A stretch of DNA of 64,000 bases from positions 110,997 through 174,996 of the forward strand of contig CAJNYU010000369.1 in assembly GCA_905331475.1 (NCBI GenBank), written 5' to 3'. The notes under the pieces are model-generated. The model searched no databases, had not been told where the DNA came from, and was given only the letters and a program-made list of their open reading frames with translations. This DNA is from Rotaria socialis (lineage: Eukaryota; Rotifera; Eurotatoria; Philodinida; Philodinidae). A program made the translations under genes and the position numbers. The first letter of the stretch is position 1. Each line of letters opens with the position of its first letter. Shown here one piece after another: positions 22,989 through 37,791 of this stretch.

Positions 22989-24393
22989 TTATTGTGTTGG
23001 ATTATTTTCAATGTTTTTTGTTTTTGCTTCATTTGTGTTAAAAACGGTTGTCACATCCTTTTTATCTTCTCGCGGAACACTTTGAGAACGTTTTAATGAG
23101 GGTTTTTCATCATTCATTTGGCGACTATTTGGCTAAAATAAAATAAAAACTAAATATTTTGAATCGAAATCTGTTCGTAGGTATGCGATATGAAATCTAA
23201 TAAAAGACCAGTAGTTTTTTGTAGAAGAGGCTCCATTCCAGAAAAACTGCTCTGTCAATTTGATACTTTTTCAAATATTTCGTTATTTGTTTTTATGCCA
23301 CAAAAGCTTTGATGGCAAATGTAGAAAAGGAGATTCTATTAAAAAAGCAACGAAAATCTCAAAGCGACAAAAGTAGAACCAAACATAGAAAAAGACGACT
23401 TTGAATAAGAAAGAGAAAATTTTTGATGAAGTAAATGATAAGATGAGTTTGATTCTCGCATAAAATTTGAAAAAAGCAAAACTTATTTGTGTTAATATCT
23501 ATTCTTGTTACAATGCACAATTTTAAGTCAACATGGCTTAAACATGAATTTTACATTTCTCTTCTCATATTTAGATGTTCTCAGACAAAAAAATCGGATG
23601 ATTACTCGAAATCTATTTTGTTTCTTCGTGTTGTCACAAGAGAAGCAAAGATTATATTTCTCATCCGTGATGATCGTTATTAGTAATAGGAGTGACTGAA
23701 GTTTTCTTTCGTAGTGATTATTATCGAATAAAAAAGAATTATTACTTTTGAAAGATACCAATCAGGATTATATTTAGCAATGTTATCTAAATAGGAGGTA
23801 TTTTTTGACCAACTATTTTTCCAATTTTCTCCATCCGTATCATTTTTTCGAGCCATAATTCTTTTTATCATCGTTTCATTTTCTTTGGAAACTCGTAATA
23901 ATTCTCGTCGACGTTTTTCTTGATTGAGACTAATAAATGATTGAAATTTCTATCCCAACTATTCTATTTTCTTTACTGTTACCTTTTTGATTCATAGTCA
24001 TTACGGTTGTTAACACAACCAGTTGTTCGCATAGTATGCGTCATTTTTTCTAATAAAATACGATTATCACGTTCAATTGTTGCCATGCGTTCTTCTTCCA
24101 ACTGAATCAAATCAAAATTATTTACACATACATAAAAACCATACGTATTAGTATATGTAATATGAATACCTGAATTTTTTTAAGTTTCATATGAAGATGC
24201 ATATAAGTTGGTGGAGGACGTGTATCAACACTTGGCCGAGCATCGCGTATCTGAAAAGATTCTTCGATATATTATTTTGGAAATCTATCGATACAATTAC
24301 CAAAATACGATGTTCCGAATAATATTTATCATCCCATTTTTTCTTCAAATATCGGTTTGAAGCTGGAATTGTTGGTTGATAGGATTTATGCAT
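22989..24393 (-). CDS. CFAP97 domain-containing protein (CFAP97D1/2-like)
   Basis: Five exons (24393-24301, 24250-24170, 24101-23983, 23929-23746, 23132-22989) give 206 residues. The conserved block begins near the N-terminus: KKWDDKYYSEHR, then RDARPSVDTRPP, HLHMKLKKIQLEEERMATIERDN, KMTHTMR and SLNQEKRRRELLRVSKENETMIKRI. These are the hallmarks of the CFAP97 (hemingway) domain found in proteins of motile cilia and sperm flagella. A short basic tail with KRSQSVPRE follows. The last intron is 613 nt; the short ORFs inside it on either strand are not in register with anything. The start ATG follows a TTTAG acceptor by 9 nt. Confidence 0.85.
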
Positions 24394-25958
24394 TGACAGA
24401 CCCTAAACTATATTCATATGATATTATAAAAAGTAGAAATTATCAAAAACACAAAAAATACAAATAACCTCAATGAAAATGAATAATTATAGTCATAGGT
24501 GGTATCGATTATCGCGTAGGTGTGATCAAGACAGTAATAAAGAATAAAATGCCGTTTCACCATTATATAAACAGTTACTTTGACAACTAATGAGCTTATA
24601 AAACAGACGTGAAACAAACAATGAAACGATAGATGACTCGAGTTTTCAGTTCGATAAAACGAATGATACTATAGTTTGTCTTGTTTCTTTTTATGGCTAC
24701 TATTTTGCACAGCAACACGAAGTTTTCTTAACTTAATGCTACGATAAAAGGAATTCATTTACTAATTAATCAGTAAATATGTTGTGTATTTGCCCTATAA
24801 AACATTTTTAAATGAACTATAAAATAAGAAAAAACATTCGATCGGCTTAGTATAATTATTTAAAATGTGATTCTTTTTCTCAATCTTTCACATAGAATTT
24901 CATGTATTCAATAAGGCTGAGATATTATTGACTTGTTTGTTTTATCTAACTTTTGATAGCTTCATAAGATATTTCTTAGACACTGAGAGAGATAAGTTTT
25001 GCATCGATAAACATCTCTGTGCATCATAAATAACACATAGATACTAAAAATAGATCAAATACCTGAGGGCCTTTATGCTCAGATCGGTTTAATTTTCTTA
25101 GTCGATGCAAAGGTTCTTTCCAATAAAACAAGATTAACAAAATTCTCATAAAATCCATTTCTATCCTTTTCTGAGCTTTGCACTGTGTTTTTAATCCCTA
25201 AAATCAAATTCTGTACATTGTATTCCATGAAGAAAATTGAATTACTTAAAGATTCAATGAATGATTGCCTTTTAACGTTTGTCGACCGCATTGTTTGGAT
25301 TTGTTATTGATTTATTCCACTGTCAACGCAACCTTATTTCGTCTCTAGTAAAATTGTATATAAAAGCAACTAAGAAATATGACATTAATTAAAAAATGAA
25401 TTGTTGTCATGCTTGTTAAAATTGTTTAACGCGTAGTTATCGTTTTTTGTACAGCTAGACAAAGAAAGAAATATAAAAACGAGGAAAATATTTGCGTTGA
25501 ATTTTATTTTGCATAGGCAATACTTATCTTTTTCCTTAGTTTAGAAAAAAAAACACTTTAAATTAAAGGTCATGGAATACATATGATAACAGATTTGTTT
25601 GAAGAAGACAAATTGAGAAGGTACACAGACGTAAAAGAAAAAAAACAAAATGTTATGTTAGTTAATGTTTTCGAAGACAAACTATATAGATTGGATCACT
25701 TCACCCAAAAAAAAAACATCGACATACGAAGGTAATTGCACAAAATTTTCAATATTGACATTCGACTAGTTTTAGATTGAAATTAAGGTCTATATTTTAA
25801 TCAGATTTTGGACAAAAAATGATTAAAAGATCCACCGGATGAAGAAAAAGATAACACATGGAAGTATGAAAAATAAACACAAGAATTGATGATCCATTTT
25901 ATTACGAAGAAAACAAAACAGGATATTGACCTAACAGTTTCCAAGAAACGATTACGTT
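24394..25958. other. intergenic, no convincing gene
   Basis: A minus-strand ORF at 25079-25291 ends near a CAG/GTATTT donor at about 25065 and could belong to a 5' exon of the CFAP97-domain gene, but I cannot support it. The rest is AT-rich, including the CADPS 3' UTR next to 25958. Confidence 0.4.
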
Positions 25959-28900
25959 TTATTTGACGGCATTTGCTGTTTCTTCAAACTAAAAAGAAAA
26001 ACAATCAAAATTAACTCAAATATTCTTTTATCGTTGTTCCACATTGAATATTGTTCAAAATTAAATTATCATATTTTCTAATAGAGAATAATGATTAACA
26101 GTATCATTCTAAAAATGGCACTTTGTATTATTGATTTATGAAAATCAAAAATAAAATATGAGATAATAAGATCCAACAAAGAAATATTTTTTTTCAAACA
26201 AAAGAAAGAATATCTCATATGTTCAAACCTTTGACTGACTCTAGACATATGAAAAAATATTCATTTAATTTAGTAACATTACACCGAATTGTGATTAAGA
26301 AGCATTTATGTTTTGTATACTCTTAAAAAAATCAAAAACCTGTTTATAGAGGGTGTGAATATTGTATGTTCTACAGAGCAACAGCCATCATTTTTATATT
26401 AGTTAAGTAGAATAATTAATACGTTCATATTGTCGAAGGTTTTCTCTAATACTATATTTTATTGTATATTCTAAAATTTGTAACAATATGAAGTCGTCGA
26501 TGGGTAAATGTCATTTTTTCTGAAGAATAGAACAACTGAACAGTGCTCAATTAGTTGAAATTGAGCTTACTATTCTGAATATTTGCTCTTTGAAATAATC
26601 TAGAATTTCCGTAAAATTCATATCGTTTTGTTGTTCATAATTTACTTCAGATATGCAAAGTTTAACTCATAGGAAATCCTTTTATTTTACTTTTCGATGT
26701 GAAATGTTATTATCTAACTAGCCTTCAAAAAAACAAAATACTAATCACCTTGTGATCGTTTCTTCTCTTTGATTCTAACTTTTTAAAAGATAGTTTGAGA
26801 AGGAAAGCTAAGATTTTTATAATAAAATATTGAGAGGAAAATAATCATTCTTATCAGATAACATCGTAGTATAGAGAAAAACGAATAAATTTCTAAATCT
26901 CTTACGTGTAATCTTTGCATGATACTTGAATGTGGCTGTGAATTCAGATCTTTATCCTGAACACCTTGTAATTCAAAGCTTCCATGAGTTTTCTGAAACG
27001 AATAAAGAAATGATTGAAAAATAAAATGTGATTTTTAATAAATCAAATTTACTTTAAGAATTAACAGTAGACAAGCTAATTGATATGGATGAAGACTTAT
27101 TTCAGTTCGTTCACCCAACCACATAAAAATAAAATGAGTTTGCTGTCGATACCATTCCTGAATAATTAAAATTATATTTTTAAATTCAAAAGATTAAATT
27201 AAAGTTTTTACTTCAAAAATATTTAATGTAAATATTTCATCACTTATTCTTTGACGTAATTGTTCTAAATTAGCATTAACACATGATACATAGGCTTGTC
27301 CATCTTCATTAATTGGTTTCTATTTATTCACATCAAAAAAGCATTTAAGAGAAAATTTGAATAAAATTATATTTATTTACTGTTAACGAAAGTATTTGAG
27401 CAAAAAATGATCCTTCATCATAACGTGATAATTTTTTTAATACAGAATCAAGTACACTAACTAATTTTTGAATCAACGATTTTGACATATCACCTAAGAT
27501 TCTTTCCAAATATTCATCAATACGTGTGTGATATTGATGAAGATCGCCACTATGCAAAGCACATAATTTTAAAGCCTAAAAATAATTTGAAAAATTAGAA
27601 TTTACTTAAAAACAGGCAAGAACTTTTTTACTTGAACTTTGCAATCAAGTATAACATTAACCATAACACAACACTCAGATGGTAATAAATAATCGGAACT
27701 CGTACCACCAATTAAACCACCTTTTTTAATCCATATTTCAAAATGACGCCATACTCTAAACATTTATTAAATTATTCATTGCTTTTTTTCTCTCAAAGAT
27801 AAATTTTGTTCTCCAAATTATTAATATCACTTCTGAAATAACACGAATACAAACATCATGAAAATTAGAATTAACTTCGATTGAAACGAGTGATATTGTT
27901 AAAAGTACAATAAAAGCAATCTCATGAATATTACTAACTTAACATTAAAAACGCGTTAAACACGTGACCTATTCCAATCAAATGAAATGCAATGCATTTC
28001 GTTTTTGATCAAAACGCTGTAAATAAGTACATGACGATTTCTTTTTTAATCATGATGTTCAATAATCTGAACAGACTCACAGAGTGTTCATTTATTCTCA
28101 AGTTATACAATAAATCTATGATACCTTTTGCCACAAGCTTCAATCATATCTGATGCCATTTGTTTAAGTCTTTTTTCTAAGTGTTCACCAAACATCGCAT
28201 CCGGCTAGAAGAGCACAATAATTTTTTAATCTAACACAGAAAATGATGTTATATACCCAATGTAAATCACGTATGAAACATTGTAAAGCATCCAATTTCC
28301 ATAGCATATCTTCACTAGTTGCACATCCTCGACTAAGAAATCAACGAGATGAATGATTAAATTAATTCTTTAAAAACCAAGATCCCTACGTTTTTGATTT
28401 CCAATTTTCCTTTTCAAAACCTTTATGAATCGATTGTGCTATACATGATTCCATTAGATCAACATATCGAATAACTAATGGAGCAAATGTATCACGTAAC
28501 TGTTGATGAAATCGACCATTTGATAATGTATCTAAAGAAATATTTTCGATGAAAAAGAAAGAAAAATTGAATGAAATACCATGTAGACGAAGATAATCAT
28601 TTAACAATTGAAACAATGGAAACGAATCCCAACTTTCAATCGGTTGTTGATCTATAACATGTTCCATATCAACAGCAAATAAGGACCAAAAAATTTCTTC
28701 ATGTTCAATTAGTAAATCATTGTATTGTTTAAATGCCTCTTGATAATGTTCACAATCTTGTTGTAATAATTCGATACATAATTCAGCTAAATGTATTAGA
28801 TCATCGATTTTCTTTCTTGGCGAATCATCATTATTATAAACGATTTCTAAACAAAATAAATCCGATTTATTTGTTTTAAATTATAAAGATATGTTAATAG

Positions 28901-31900
28901 ACAGGCACATATTGATCACAAATCAATTACATGCAGCTTTTTCTTTTCTTTTTTTTAAATAGATTAACTATCAATAGTATTGATATTGTTTTACAATAAT
29001 TAATCTAGTTGTGCTTATCTCACATAAGAAGTGACCGAAGTAGTTTTTTTTAAGAAAGACAATACTTACCATTATCAGTTTGTTGAGGAATCTCTCGTTC
29101 TCCTGAAAATAGACAATAAACCAATGAAAGGATCACAAATCTATGAAGTTGGATGTATAATAAAGAAATAAAATATTAAAATAGTTAGTCGCAATAGAGC
29201 GATTAAGAATTCGTTTTTTGTTACTTCTTATACGACTAAATAAATATAAATTTACCTTCAATCTTTGCTTGATCAGATACACGTGTATAATTAGTATAAG
29301 CAGCATTTTCAAGACATTTCCGAATAAAATACCTAATATCATCACGAGATATTGGTGTAGATAAATCTTTAGCAAGAACACGTTCAAGTAAACTTAGTGT
29401 TGCTTTTAATGCACCATCAGGTCGACCAAATGGAAATGCAAATCTTATCAAAAATAAAATAGAATAAATAGGAAGCTCATTCGTTAGAATTACAATAACT
29501 AATTTGCTCTTATCAAATTTTCTATCACATACTTAGGCAATATTAGTCAAATTTTAAAGATATGCAGAATGATTTGAAAAATATTTTACCTGAAATTTGT
29601 GACTTGATGTTCAAGAAAAGTTTTTAATCGTTGTTTTATTTCATAAAAACGATCTTTTTCTTCCATTGTAATTGTTGATACACTACTATCGGGCCTAGAA
29701 GATAAATTAAAATATTTCGCTTAGATAATTAATCTAATAATTTTAAATCTACGAACCGATTTCCTGAGACATGTGAAGCACAAAATACATAACTATAATG
29801 AAGTAATTGAGGATCAATCATAAATGTTTGTTCAGCTCGATCAAGTAAATCATTTAAATAATAAAGATGTCTTAAACAACCACGAACACCATATCGAGAA
29901 CAATATTCTTCAAAAATCAAACTTTGCTTTATTGCACATTTATTCGATTTCATTTGAAAGATTACCTTCTAGTACATAGCTCTGTCCTGGACTTAACCAA
30001 CCCTAATAAACAAATCAATAAATCTATAAATCAATAAATATTTTATTCTACTTGCCAAAGAACAATATGGATCACCAAGTCGAAAATCTAATGTTGCTGC
30101 TTGTAGCGCTTTAAATAAATCATGATGATCAAATTTGCATGGATCACTTTGGATATATTCATCAAATCCAAGTATCTTCGATCGATCTCCATCTTAATAT
30201 AGAAAATAACAACATGTCATTTTTTATAATAAAATTTTTCATTGAGAAAACGCATCCGACGAGAATTATAAAACAAAATAAAAATCCCAAATTATTTTCT
30301 TGTAATTCTATTGGTAGTCCTCGTATCTAGAGATACAATTATGAGAATGTACTAATAGGTACCTATTTGATCTTTTTGTCCTGATGTTGTAGTTCCTTGA
30401 GAAGACTTTGTTGTTGCCGTTATTGGTGGTGTTGGTTTATGTGCTTGACCTGTAGCTCTATATAAAGCTTGTACCCAACTATGTCTTTCATTTTCTTCGT
30501 TTGTTGCAAATGTAACAACATCACCTTCGCGAACAGCTTTGAAAAAATATTTTGCATCATGCATAATTAAACCTGAAAATCTAAAGATAAACTTCACTAT
30601 TTGAAATAATATTGTTTTACCATTATCTGGTTCAGCATAATCGACTGTATATCCTTCAAGTGGCATCATTTCAGTTGGTTCTGATTTCTTTTCTCGATAA
30701 CTACACGTAGCAAAACAATATTGAGAGACCTAAAACAACAGAAATTATTAGTTTATCCATTATTCTTCTTGAATGAAAATCTCAATTTATTTTTAGTTGA
30801 ATTTCTGAATCTATATGTGTAGTTTGATTTTAATCAAGCAATCATTGATTTGAATGTTTCTTGATAGATTTGCAATGATTGTCATCTATCGAAATGAAAT
30901 GAATTGGTTCATTAATGCTATCTGGCAATAATGATTCAAACTAAATCAATTTATTATTTTATGACCTTGGTGACTGTTTGATTTTCGTATAAATAATTTG
31001 ACTAGTAAACACTTGAGAATAGAAAAACAAATTTTCTGCTATGTCAACCAATCCTTCGGTTCTCATGGGTAAACAGACTGAATCGATTGAAATGACTCGT
31101 TTTTCTTTCTACCGATAAGTTTGAATGAAAATACTCAAGATATCAAAGATTTAATATGTTATTCCATTTATAAAAATATTTCTACCTGAACAAGTGCATA
31201 ATATCTTCGTTTCCATGTTTTCCAGACATTTTTACCACGAGCATAGCACCATCTTAGAAAAGAAAATCGAATGAATTTAATTTCATTCATTATCCTTTTC
31301 ATGAAAACAACATACCCACACATTTTAAGATTTTGTGGTTTTTCCATTCTTACATCTAATTTAACTTTCAATTCATCTGTTGATGTATTTTTCGTTTTAA
31401 TCATGTCAACCCACCAATTAGTTTTATTAAATGTTGGATCTATCTGTAAGGATAATTTTCCAAGTTTATTATCATCTAAACTAAGTATTCCTGGATTTTC
31501 CATAAAAAGTTTAACCTTAATAATTGGTAAAATTTGATTTGTGGGAAATTCCGCCAAAGATTCCCATACTGGCTTTCCAGCTTCAGCATGTTCAGTTCGA
31601 TATTTTTCACCACTTTCAACTTCCATCGTACAATAAACAATACGATTTGTTGGAATCGATTTTAAACCTCGAACTTCTTTACACGTTATGTTAACATTAA
31701 AATTCAAAACAAATGCTAATTTTGATAAACCAGGTTCAATATCTTCTAAATTTGTATCATTATATAAAGATTTATTTGATGAATATAAACCAGATGAATT
31801 TCCACCAGTACTTGTATGGCGATTATGATTAGCAGCACGTTTTGATCTTAATAATTTTTGTTCTGATCCACCACGTACAGGTAAACTTTCAAGATTGATC

Positions 31901-33585
31901 ATTAAATCATTAACATTTTTTTTCAATTCATCAACATACAATGAATCCATTTCTTTATGCACAAATTTTGGCATTAAACCACGTTGCTAAGAAATAAATA
32001 AATCAATTTATTGAATAGAGACTGGTCCGATTTTTATTTTATTTTACTCGTTGTAACGATTCAGCTTGTTTCATTCGACCATCAAGTTCACGTCGAATTG
32101 TTGCAGCTTGTTCATCATTATTGTCAAGCTAAATTTATAAAACAAAAATGAATCACAATAATTTCTTTGCTATAAATTGAACGAAATATTTGTTTCTTAC
32201 TTGAGCACTATTAAAAATCATTCTAAAATAAATTTAAAACGAAAGCACACATATTCGATTTGTTTTTAGACTTCCCTATGATTCTATTTAACTTACTGAT
32301 GTTCAAATTTTTTAATCGATAATATATTTTGAAACATATCATATAATTGTTCTTTGGTCATAATTAACTCAGCTGATGTCGACATATAATTTGATTTTGA
32401 CACGCGACTATTTAAATTATCTTGATCTTGATCTTGACCACGATAAATTGCATCAAATTTAGACATCCATAATGTAAGCACTGTATCTTTGCTTATTTTA
32501 AGTGAATCAATATCAGGTAAACTTCGCACGCGTTTTTCAATATTGATACGAAAAACATCACGGAAATCATCTGAACAAGAACCGCCCGATTGAACTATTT
32601 TAGCAACACGTTCACTTTTAAGAAATACTTCATAATACGAACGAACAGCATTCGTAAAAGCTATTTTAAGAATAAATAAAGAAAGAAAAGAAATTTCTTA
32701 ATATTACCTTCATCAGCTTCGATGTGAGTTTTGCCATTTAGAAATGCCAGAAACCTTTCTTTGATAACGTTGTATTGAGCAAGAGTTATTTTTAAATGTT
32801 TTCTTGCCATATCTGACGATTGTTTCGAATTAAACGGACATGCAACACAACGGCAAATAAACACATAAATTTGTAGACGTTTACGTTTCAATTCCAATTC
32901 ACGTTCAAGACGTTCATTTTCCTCCCGTTCATGATCACTTATTAATGATGTTGATGGTGATGGTACACGATCTATTGTTGGTATAACTGCATTGGATGTA
33001 GTTGAAACAGTTGATGAATTTATTAAGGATTTATTCGTATTGTTAATTGATGAATTATGTTGTTGAGAACGTATTTTAATATCTTGAGTACGTATTGAGT
33101 TTTGTTTTTGAAATGGATGTAAATTTCCATCAGAAAAATTTGATGAATCATCACTTTTCATACTAGTTGAATCTGTTTGAATAACCATTAATTGTTGATG
33201 AGTGTCACAAAAAACATTTGTATTTGTTGATGAACGTAATGATAATGATGAAGAATTCGTATTGGAATTTGTTGGAATTTTCGGTAATGTACGATGTGTT
33301 GATGTCGGTGATGCATATAGACTACTTTGAGGAGGAGAACAATAATGATTCGATGATGAATGTTCACTTTTTGGAGACAATAATGGTGAAACAGTTTTAC
33401 CATGAATACTTTCGTGATTTATTGTTGGCCGATTTATTGGAATTGCTGGACGATTTGAAGATATCTTTTATGAACAAGAAAAGAACATTTATTTTAGTTT
33501 AGTTATCGAAAATAGAATGTACCAGTTGTTGTTGCCCAACATGAATTCCGCCACCCTCGTCTTCATCACTCGAATCATGCAACAT
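25959..33585 (-). CDS. CADPS: CADPS/CAPS, calcium-dependent activator for secretion
   Basis: A long multi-exon minus-strand gene. It starts [10 protein letters not shown] at 33585, then a Ser/Asn-rich linker (33470 to about 32950), then the conserved [13 protein letters not shown] and DMARKHLK...[15 protein letters not shown] block. A C2 domain (about 31730-31310; [20 protein letters not shown]) is followed by a PH domain (about 31260-30440; RWCYARG...[11 protein letters not shown] and [14 protein letters not shown]...[12 protein letters not shown]). The MUN/MHD region runs from about 30180 to 26900 ([89 protein letters not shown]). A last exon of ten codons (25988-25959; FEETANAVK) matches the family's conserved tail across a 917-nt intron. 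CAPS primes dense-core vesicles for Ca2+-triggered fusion through SNAREs and PI(4,5)P2. The gene looks intact throughout. Confidence 0.92.
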
Positions 33586-35478
33586 TATTTGGAATCTTCA
33601 TTGTTAAATATTATCGAATCTTGTTAATACAAATATATAGGTCAAATTTATTGTCATTAATGATAACAGTAGTTTATTTATCATATACAGATATATAGAG
33701 CTGATATTTTCTCTATAACAAATGAAAAAAGTATAATAATTTGAAGAAAAGAATCTTGAAAGCGTATACTATATATTCATATACATGAAAGCTCTCGTTC
33801 AATTAAAAGTAGCCATAGTCTATCTTGGTACTTACAAACAAATGCATCAATTTTTTGTATGTATCCCGTTCAATGATGAGATCAATCTCATGGAAACTGA
33901 ATCATAGATTTGTTATCAAAACTACTTCTGTTCATATGACTAATTCAAATTTCTTCTATGAAAGTTTCTCTGGAGAACAATTAAATTAGATGACGTGAAA
34001 CGAAGAAAGAATCAACACTAATGATAATAAAACAACATATATTGATACATCTATTTTCGTTCGTAATTTCACAAGTACTGGATAGAATAAACTTACCATT
34101 ATTTTTATTAAAAAGTTGATAAATAGCAAGAAAAATTAGACAAAGTTATCGTTGATTTATTTGTTGTTTTTCATCAGCTCCTATCGAGATTTTTTGAACG
34201 TATCATTTGATGTGGTTGAAACAACAGATCGCATAAGAATAGGAAAAACAAAATGCGTTCAACATAGTTGCACGCGCAAGTTTTCAGAAGCATAAACCAG
34301 ATTCTCGGCGATTTTTCTTCTTTCTTTTTCTCTTGTTGCGCTGGAAAACGATGCTCTCTGACAGAAGAAAATACGAAAGAGTGACAGAGACAGAGTAGAG
34401 AGAGAGTAGGGAATTAGTTACTGCCATCGCATCATTCCACAGCAAAGAGAACAGAAGAAAAAGAAAAAACATGAGTTTTACTAGAACACAAGTCACCTTC
34501 ATCATACTGACTGTTGTAGTCAGTTTTACATTCGAATAATTCTATTGCAGTTGAATTCATCAAGAGCAAATCTACATGACCATCTTGCCAATGTAAATAA
34601 TGAAAAAAACAGCGAACTATTTTCAGAAAAGTTTGACGAAGAAACCATTTCAAATAATATAGTTTCGGAAAAGACATCGCAAATAATGAACTAGAGAAAT
34701 ATATATGAAGGAACAACGATGAGTATTCGTAATCGATTAGATGCGAATCTTCTTCAATTGAAACTCATTGATCAGATACAAATGATTAACAACATGAAAT
34801 ATTCACAAGTATGACAAAGGATAGTCTGTAAGGATCACCATGTAAAGAAAATACGTTTTCTTTTTAGTGTATTTAATGTATACAATGATGAATGTTTTAT
34901 GTAAAAAAATGTTATGATTGCGGCAATAACCATGCATAAATGCATCGATCTCAATGAATCTTATCGACCAATATATATGCACCAGGACAAAAAGAACAAC
35001 GAATGTCCTTAAACACTGATCATCAGTTGGAAACCATTTCTTTGTTTTTAATACCTTATTTTCCCAGACATGCGCAACTTTGCTGAGATAAGAAGAATAG
35101 AGCATAACCAAAAGAGTATTCCTTTCGTTTTTATATTAACTAACAATTTTATTTTGATGGAGACTAATACTATTTATTTTTGATAAATAGTTGAAAAAAT
35201 GATCTAAAAATGCATCTATTCATTTCTACGAAATAGTAAATAGAAGATAAATGCGTTGAACTAACAAATTTATTGTCGTTTTCATGCATACTCATCAAGC
35301 ACTTGATATTAATCGTTGTTTTCTTTTCATTTGGACTTTCCCAGGTCATTCTGTTTAACTTCTTCCGCCCCTTCCTTCTTCTCTGGAATAATTTTTCCTC
35401 TCGCTTACTCCTTTTCTTCTCTTTTTTTGTCGCAAAAGACACTCGATGTTTACATGCTCATATATACCACGATAGATA

Positions 35479-35508
35479 GACGACGACGACGACGACGAAG
35501 ACGACGAA
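35479..35508. repeat. (GAC)n trinucleotide repeat
   Basis: A GAC trinucleotide run with one interruption (GACGAAGAC) in non-coding DNA upstream of CADPS. Confidence 0.85.
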
Positions 35509-37767
35509 ACAAAAAAATGAGAGAAAAATGCATGATATGAACGAGTGATGAAAGCAAAAGAAAACCCCGGAGGCTAACCAAGTTGAGTAGAGTACATGCA
35601 CAGCGTACACATCAACGATAGAAAAGAAGAACTACTATATTTTGACATTTGTTTTCTCAGTTCAGCATGCTAAGCAATCAAAGATAAATGAGTGTTCGAT
35701 GTGCATTTTCGTTCTCTAACGCATGGCAGGTAAATGCAACAGAAACAAATTTTTAAATTGCACAGATCGTCAACGTATATTTAAACATCTACTGCTATTA
35801 GTAAAAGGAAAGAAACAAACGATTGATCGAATGAGTTGTTTGATAATAATCTTATAAAAATGCAATGCTCTCAAGCTCAATCGGAGAAAACTAAAAAAAA
35901 GGACCGTTCTTCATCAATCAAATAACTATGAGAAAAAGAACAAAACAGAACAATCGAAGAAAAATACAAGTTTTCGATTGGTTTAAAAAATAAATACTGA
36001 CATCTAGTTAAAGAACGTGCATAGTAGTTGTTCATACGAAAACTCTGAAAAAGTTATAAATAAGAGAAATGTCAGATGATTACGATGGAATATCTTATGA
36101 TGTCAAAAGAAACAGATTGATTATTCTTCTATTAAGGATTAAATTTGTCGTACTCAGAGTGAAACAGTCAAGGGTAAATGTCTATGCAAATCAATGAAGA
36201 ATAATCTGCCTTACCATTCAATGAAAACTAACTATCTTTTAACTACACGAATCAGTTATACTTAAACAGCTGTTTCAGAAAAAGTGACACAATTTCAATG
36301 GATTCGAACGATAAATACGTGAGTTCTCACGTAGAAAGAAAAATATTTCGAAAAATATAGCTTGATAACCCATTGAATGTAATGTTTTTGATTTAGATAT
36401 TTAATAAAACATAAACTGTTTTCTTTTATTCAAGCAAAGGGAGTACAAAATAAAATTAATAAACAACTGTTATTCAGATTACTTAAAAATAATACGATAT
36501 TTTAACCACACATATCTTTTTTTGTTACGTTTCTGTCGATTCAATCGAAATTAGCATCAGTCTAAAATTCAATCTTTATACATACTTGCTTATTTTTCTG
36601 CTCCATTATAGCGTTTTTAATATTTTTGATAGTAAATAATTAAACAAGACCTAAAGATTGCCTATGTTTTTAACTCAAATCAATCGCTCTAAAACACATC
36701 AATTTTAGTATTCTTTAAAACTAACATTTGAATGACGTCTGCTTTAGAATACAAGTGCATCGATGACAAGCTTTGAAGAAAAATCAATTGAATTTTCAAT
36801 AGTCAATATAATACAAGCTCAGTTTCGTATCGTTCTTTTGATAAAATTGTAAAACAATTTCCTTTGTAAACAAAAAAATCATTTCCATCTGATTACTTCA
36901 TTTTCATTTTGTTTAGTCATTCTTTAAGAAAAAAAATTGTTTCTTTGATAGCCTAAATATAAAATTAAGCATTGGAAGTTTTGTTTCCTTCATTAAACTT
37001 TTAATATTAGAAATTAAACACAAATGAAGATTATACTCTGAAATGTGTCGTTGAATAAACAGAAAATACAGTAGAGTGTAAATACAAGCCTCAACGAGAG
37101 ACTATCAGTAGCTTATTTTAGCTTTGTACCAGTCTGTATTGGTTGTCTTTTATCAGCATACAGCTAAGTCTATTGTTGTGGAATTAGAATGAAAAGAAGA
37201 CTCCATAATTTGAAACTCTTTATGGAGACATGCAATCAACAGTTGACATACAATAATCATTACTCTAGCTGAAATTGTAACATTATGAATGAGAATGAGA
37301 CTTTTAATGAGTTCAACAATGTATTTATGAGAAAAATTTTCTACTTAGAAAATTTATATGAAGAGTTATCTTCGGTCAAAGTGTTCTCAAAGACAATTAT
37401 TGAGATGATCTATTTTTATTGTTTAACAAAATATGTTGATGAATTTTGTGAGCAACAATACAAGTTATCAGAAACTTATGTTGTTAATGGCAAGAAAATA
37501 TAAAATCTCGGGTTTTTGTTTCTTTGTTGATTGAAAAACTGCTTGCTATCTATTAATTGATTGTCATTATCGAAAGCTAACAGTCAGTTTTCTTGTTCTA
37601 TTATGTGTAAAAAAAAGACAGTTTATGTTTCAATACTCGAGATGGTTGTGTTTTTACCATTAGAATTCTGTTTTGTTAGCAATGAGAAAAATTAATTTTA
37701 TTAACTGACAATAAAAACGACAAAGATAAAATTGAGTTGTTTTTGTATCTTTCCTTTTCACTTCTTA

Positions 37768-37791
37768 TGTATTTTATTTTATTTTATTTTA
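37768..37791. repeat. (TTTTA)n microsatellite
   Basis: About five tandem TTTTA units in the gene-poor region. Confidence 0.85.

Noticed and set aside
23489..23871. Overlapping ORFs on both strands
   Set aside because: They lie within the 613-nt intron and exon 4 of the CFAP97-domain gene and are shadows of it.
34284..35540. Several ORFs of 68-102 codons upstream of CADPS
   Set aside because: Low-complexity K/F/S-rich translations around T-rich DNA and the GAC repeat; no coherent gene.
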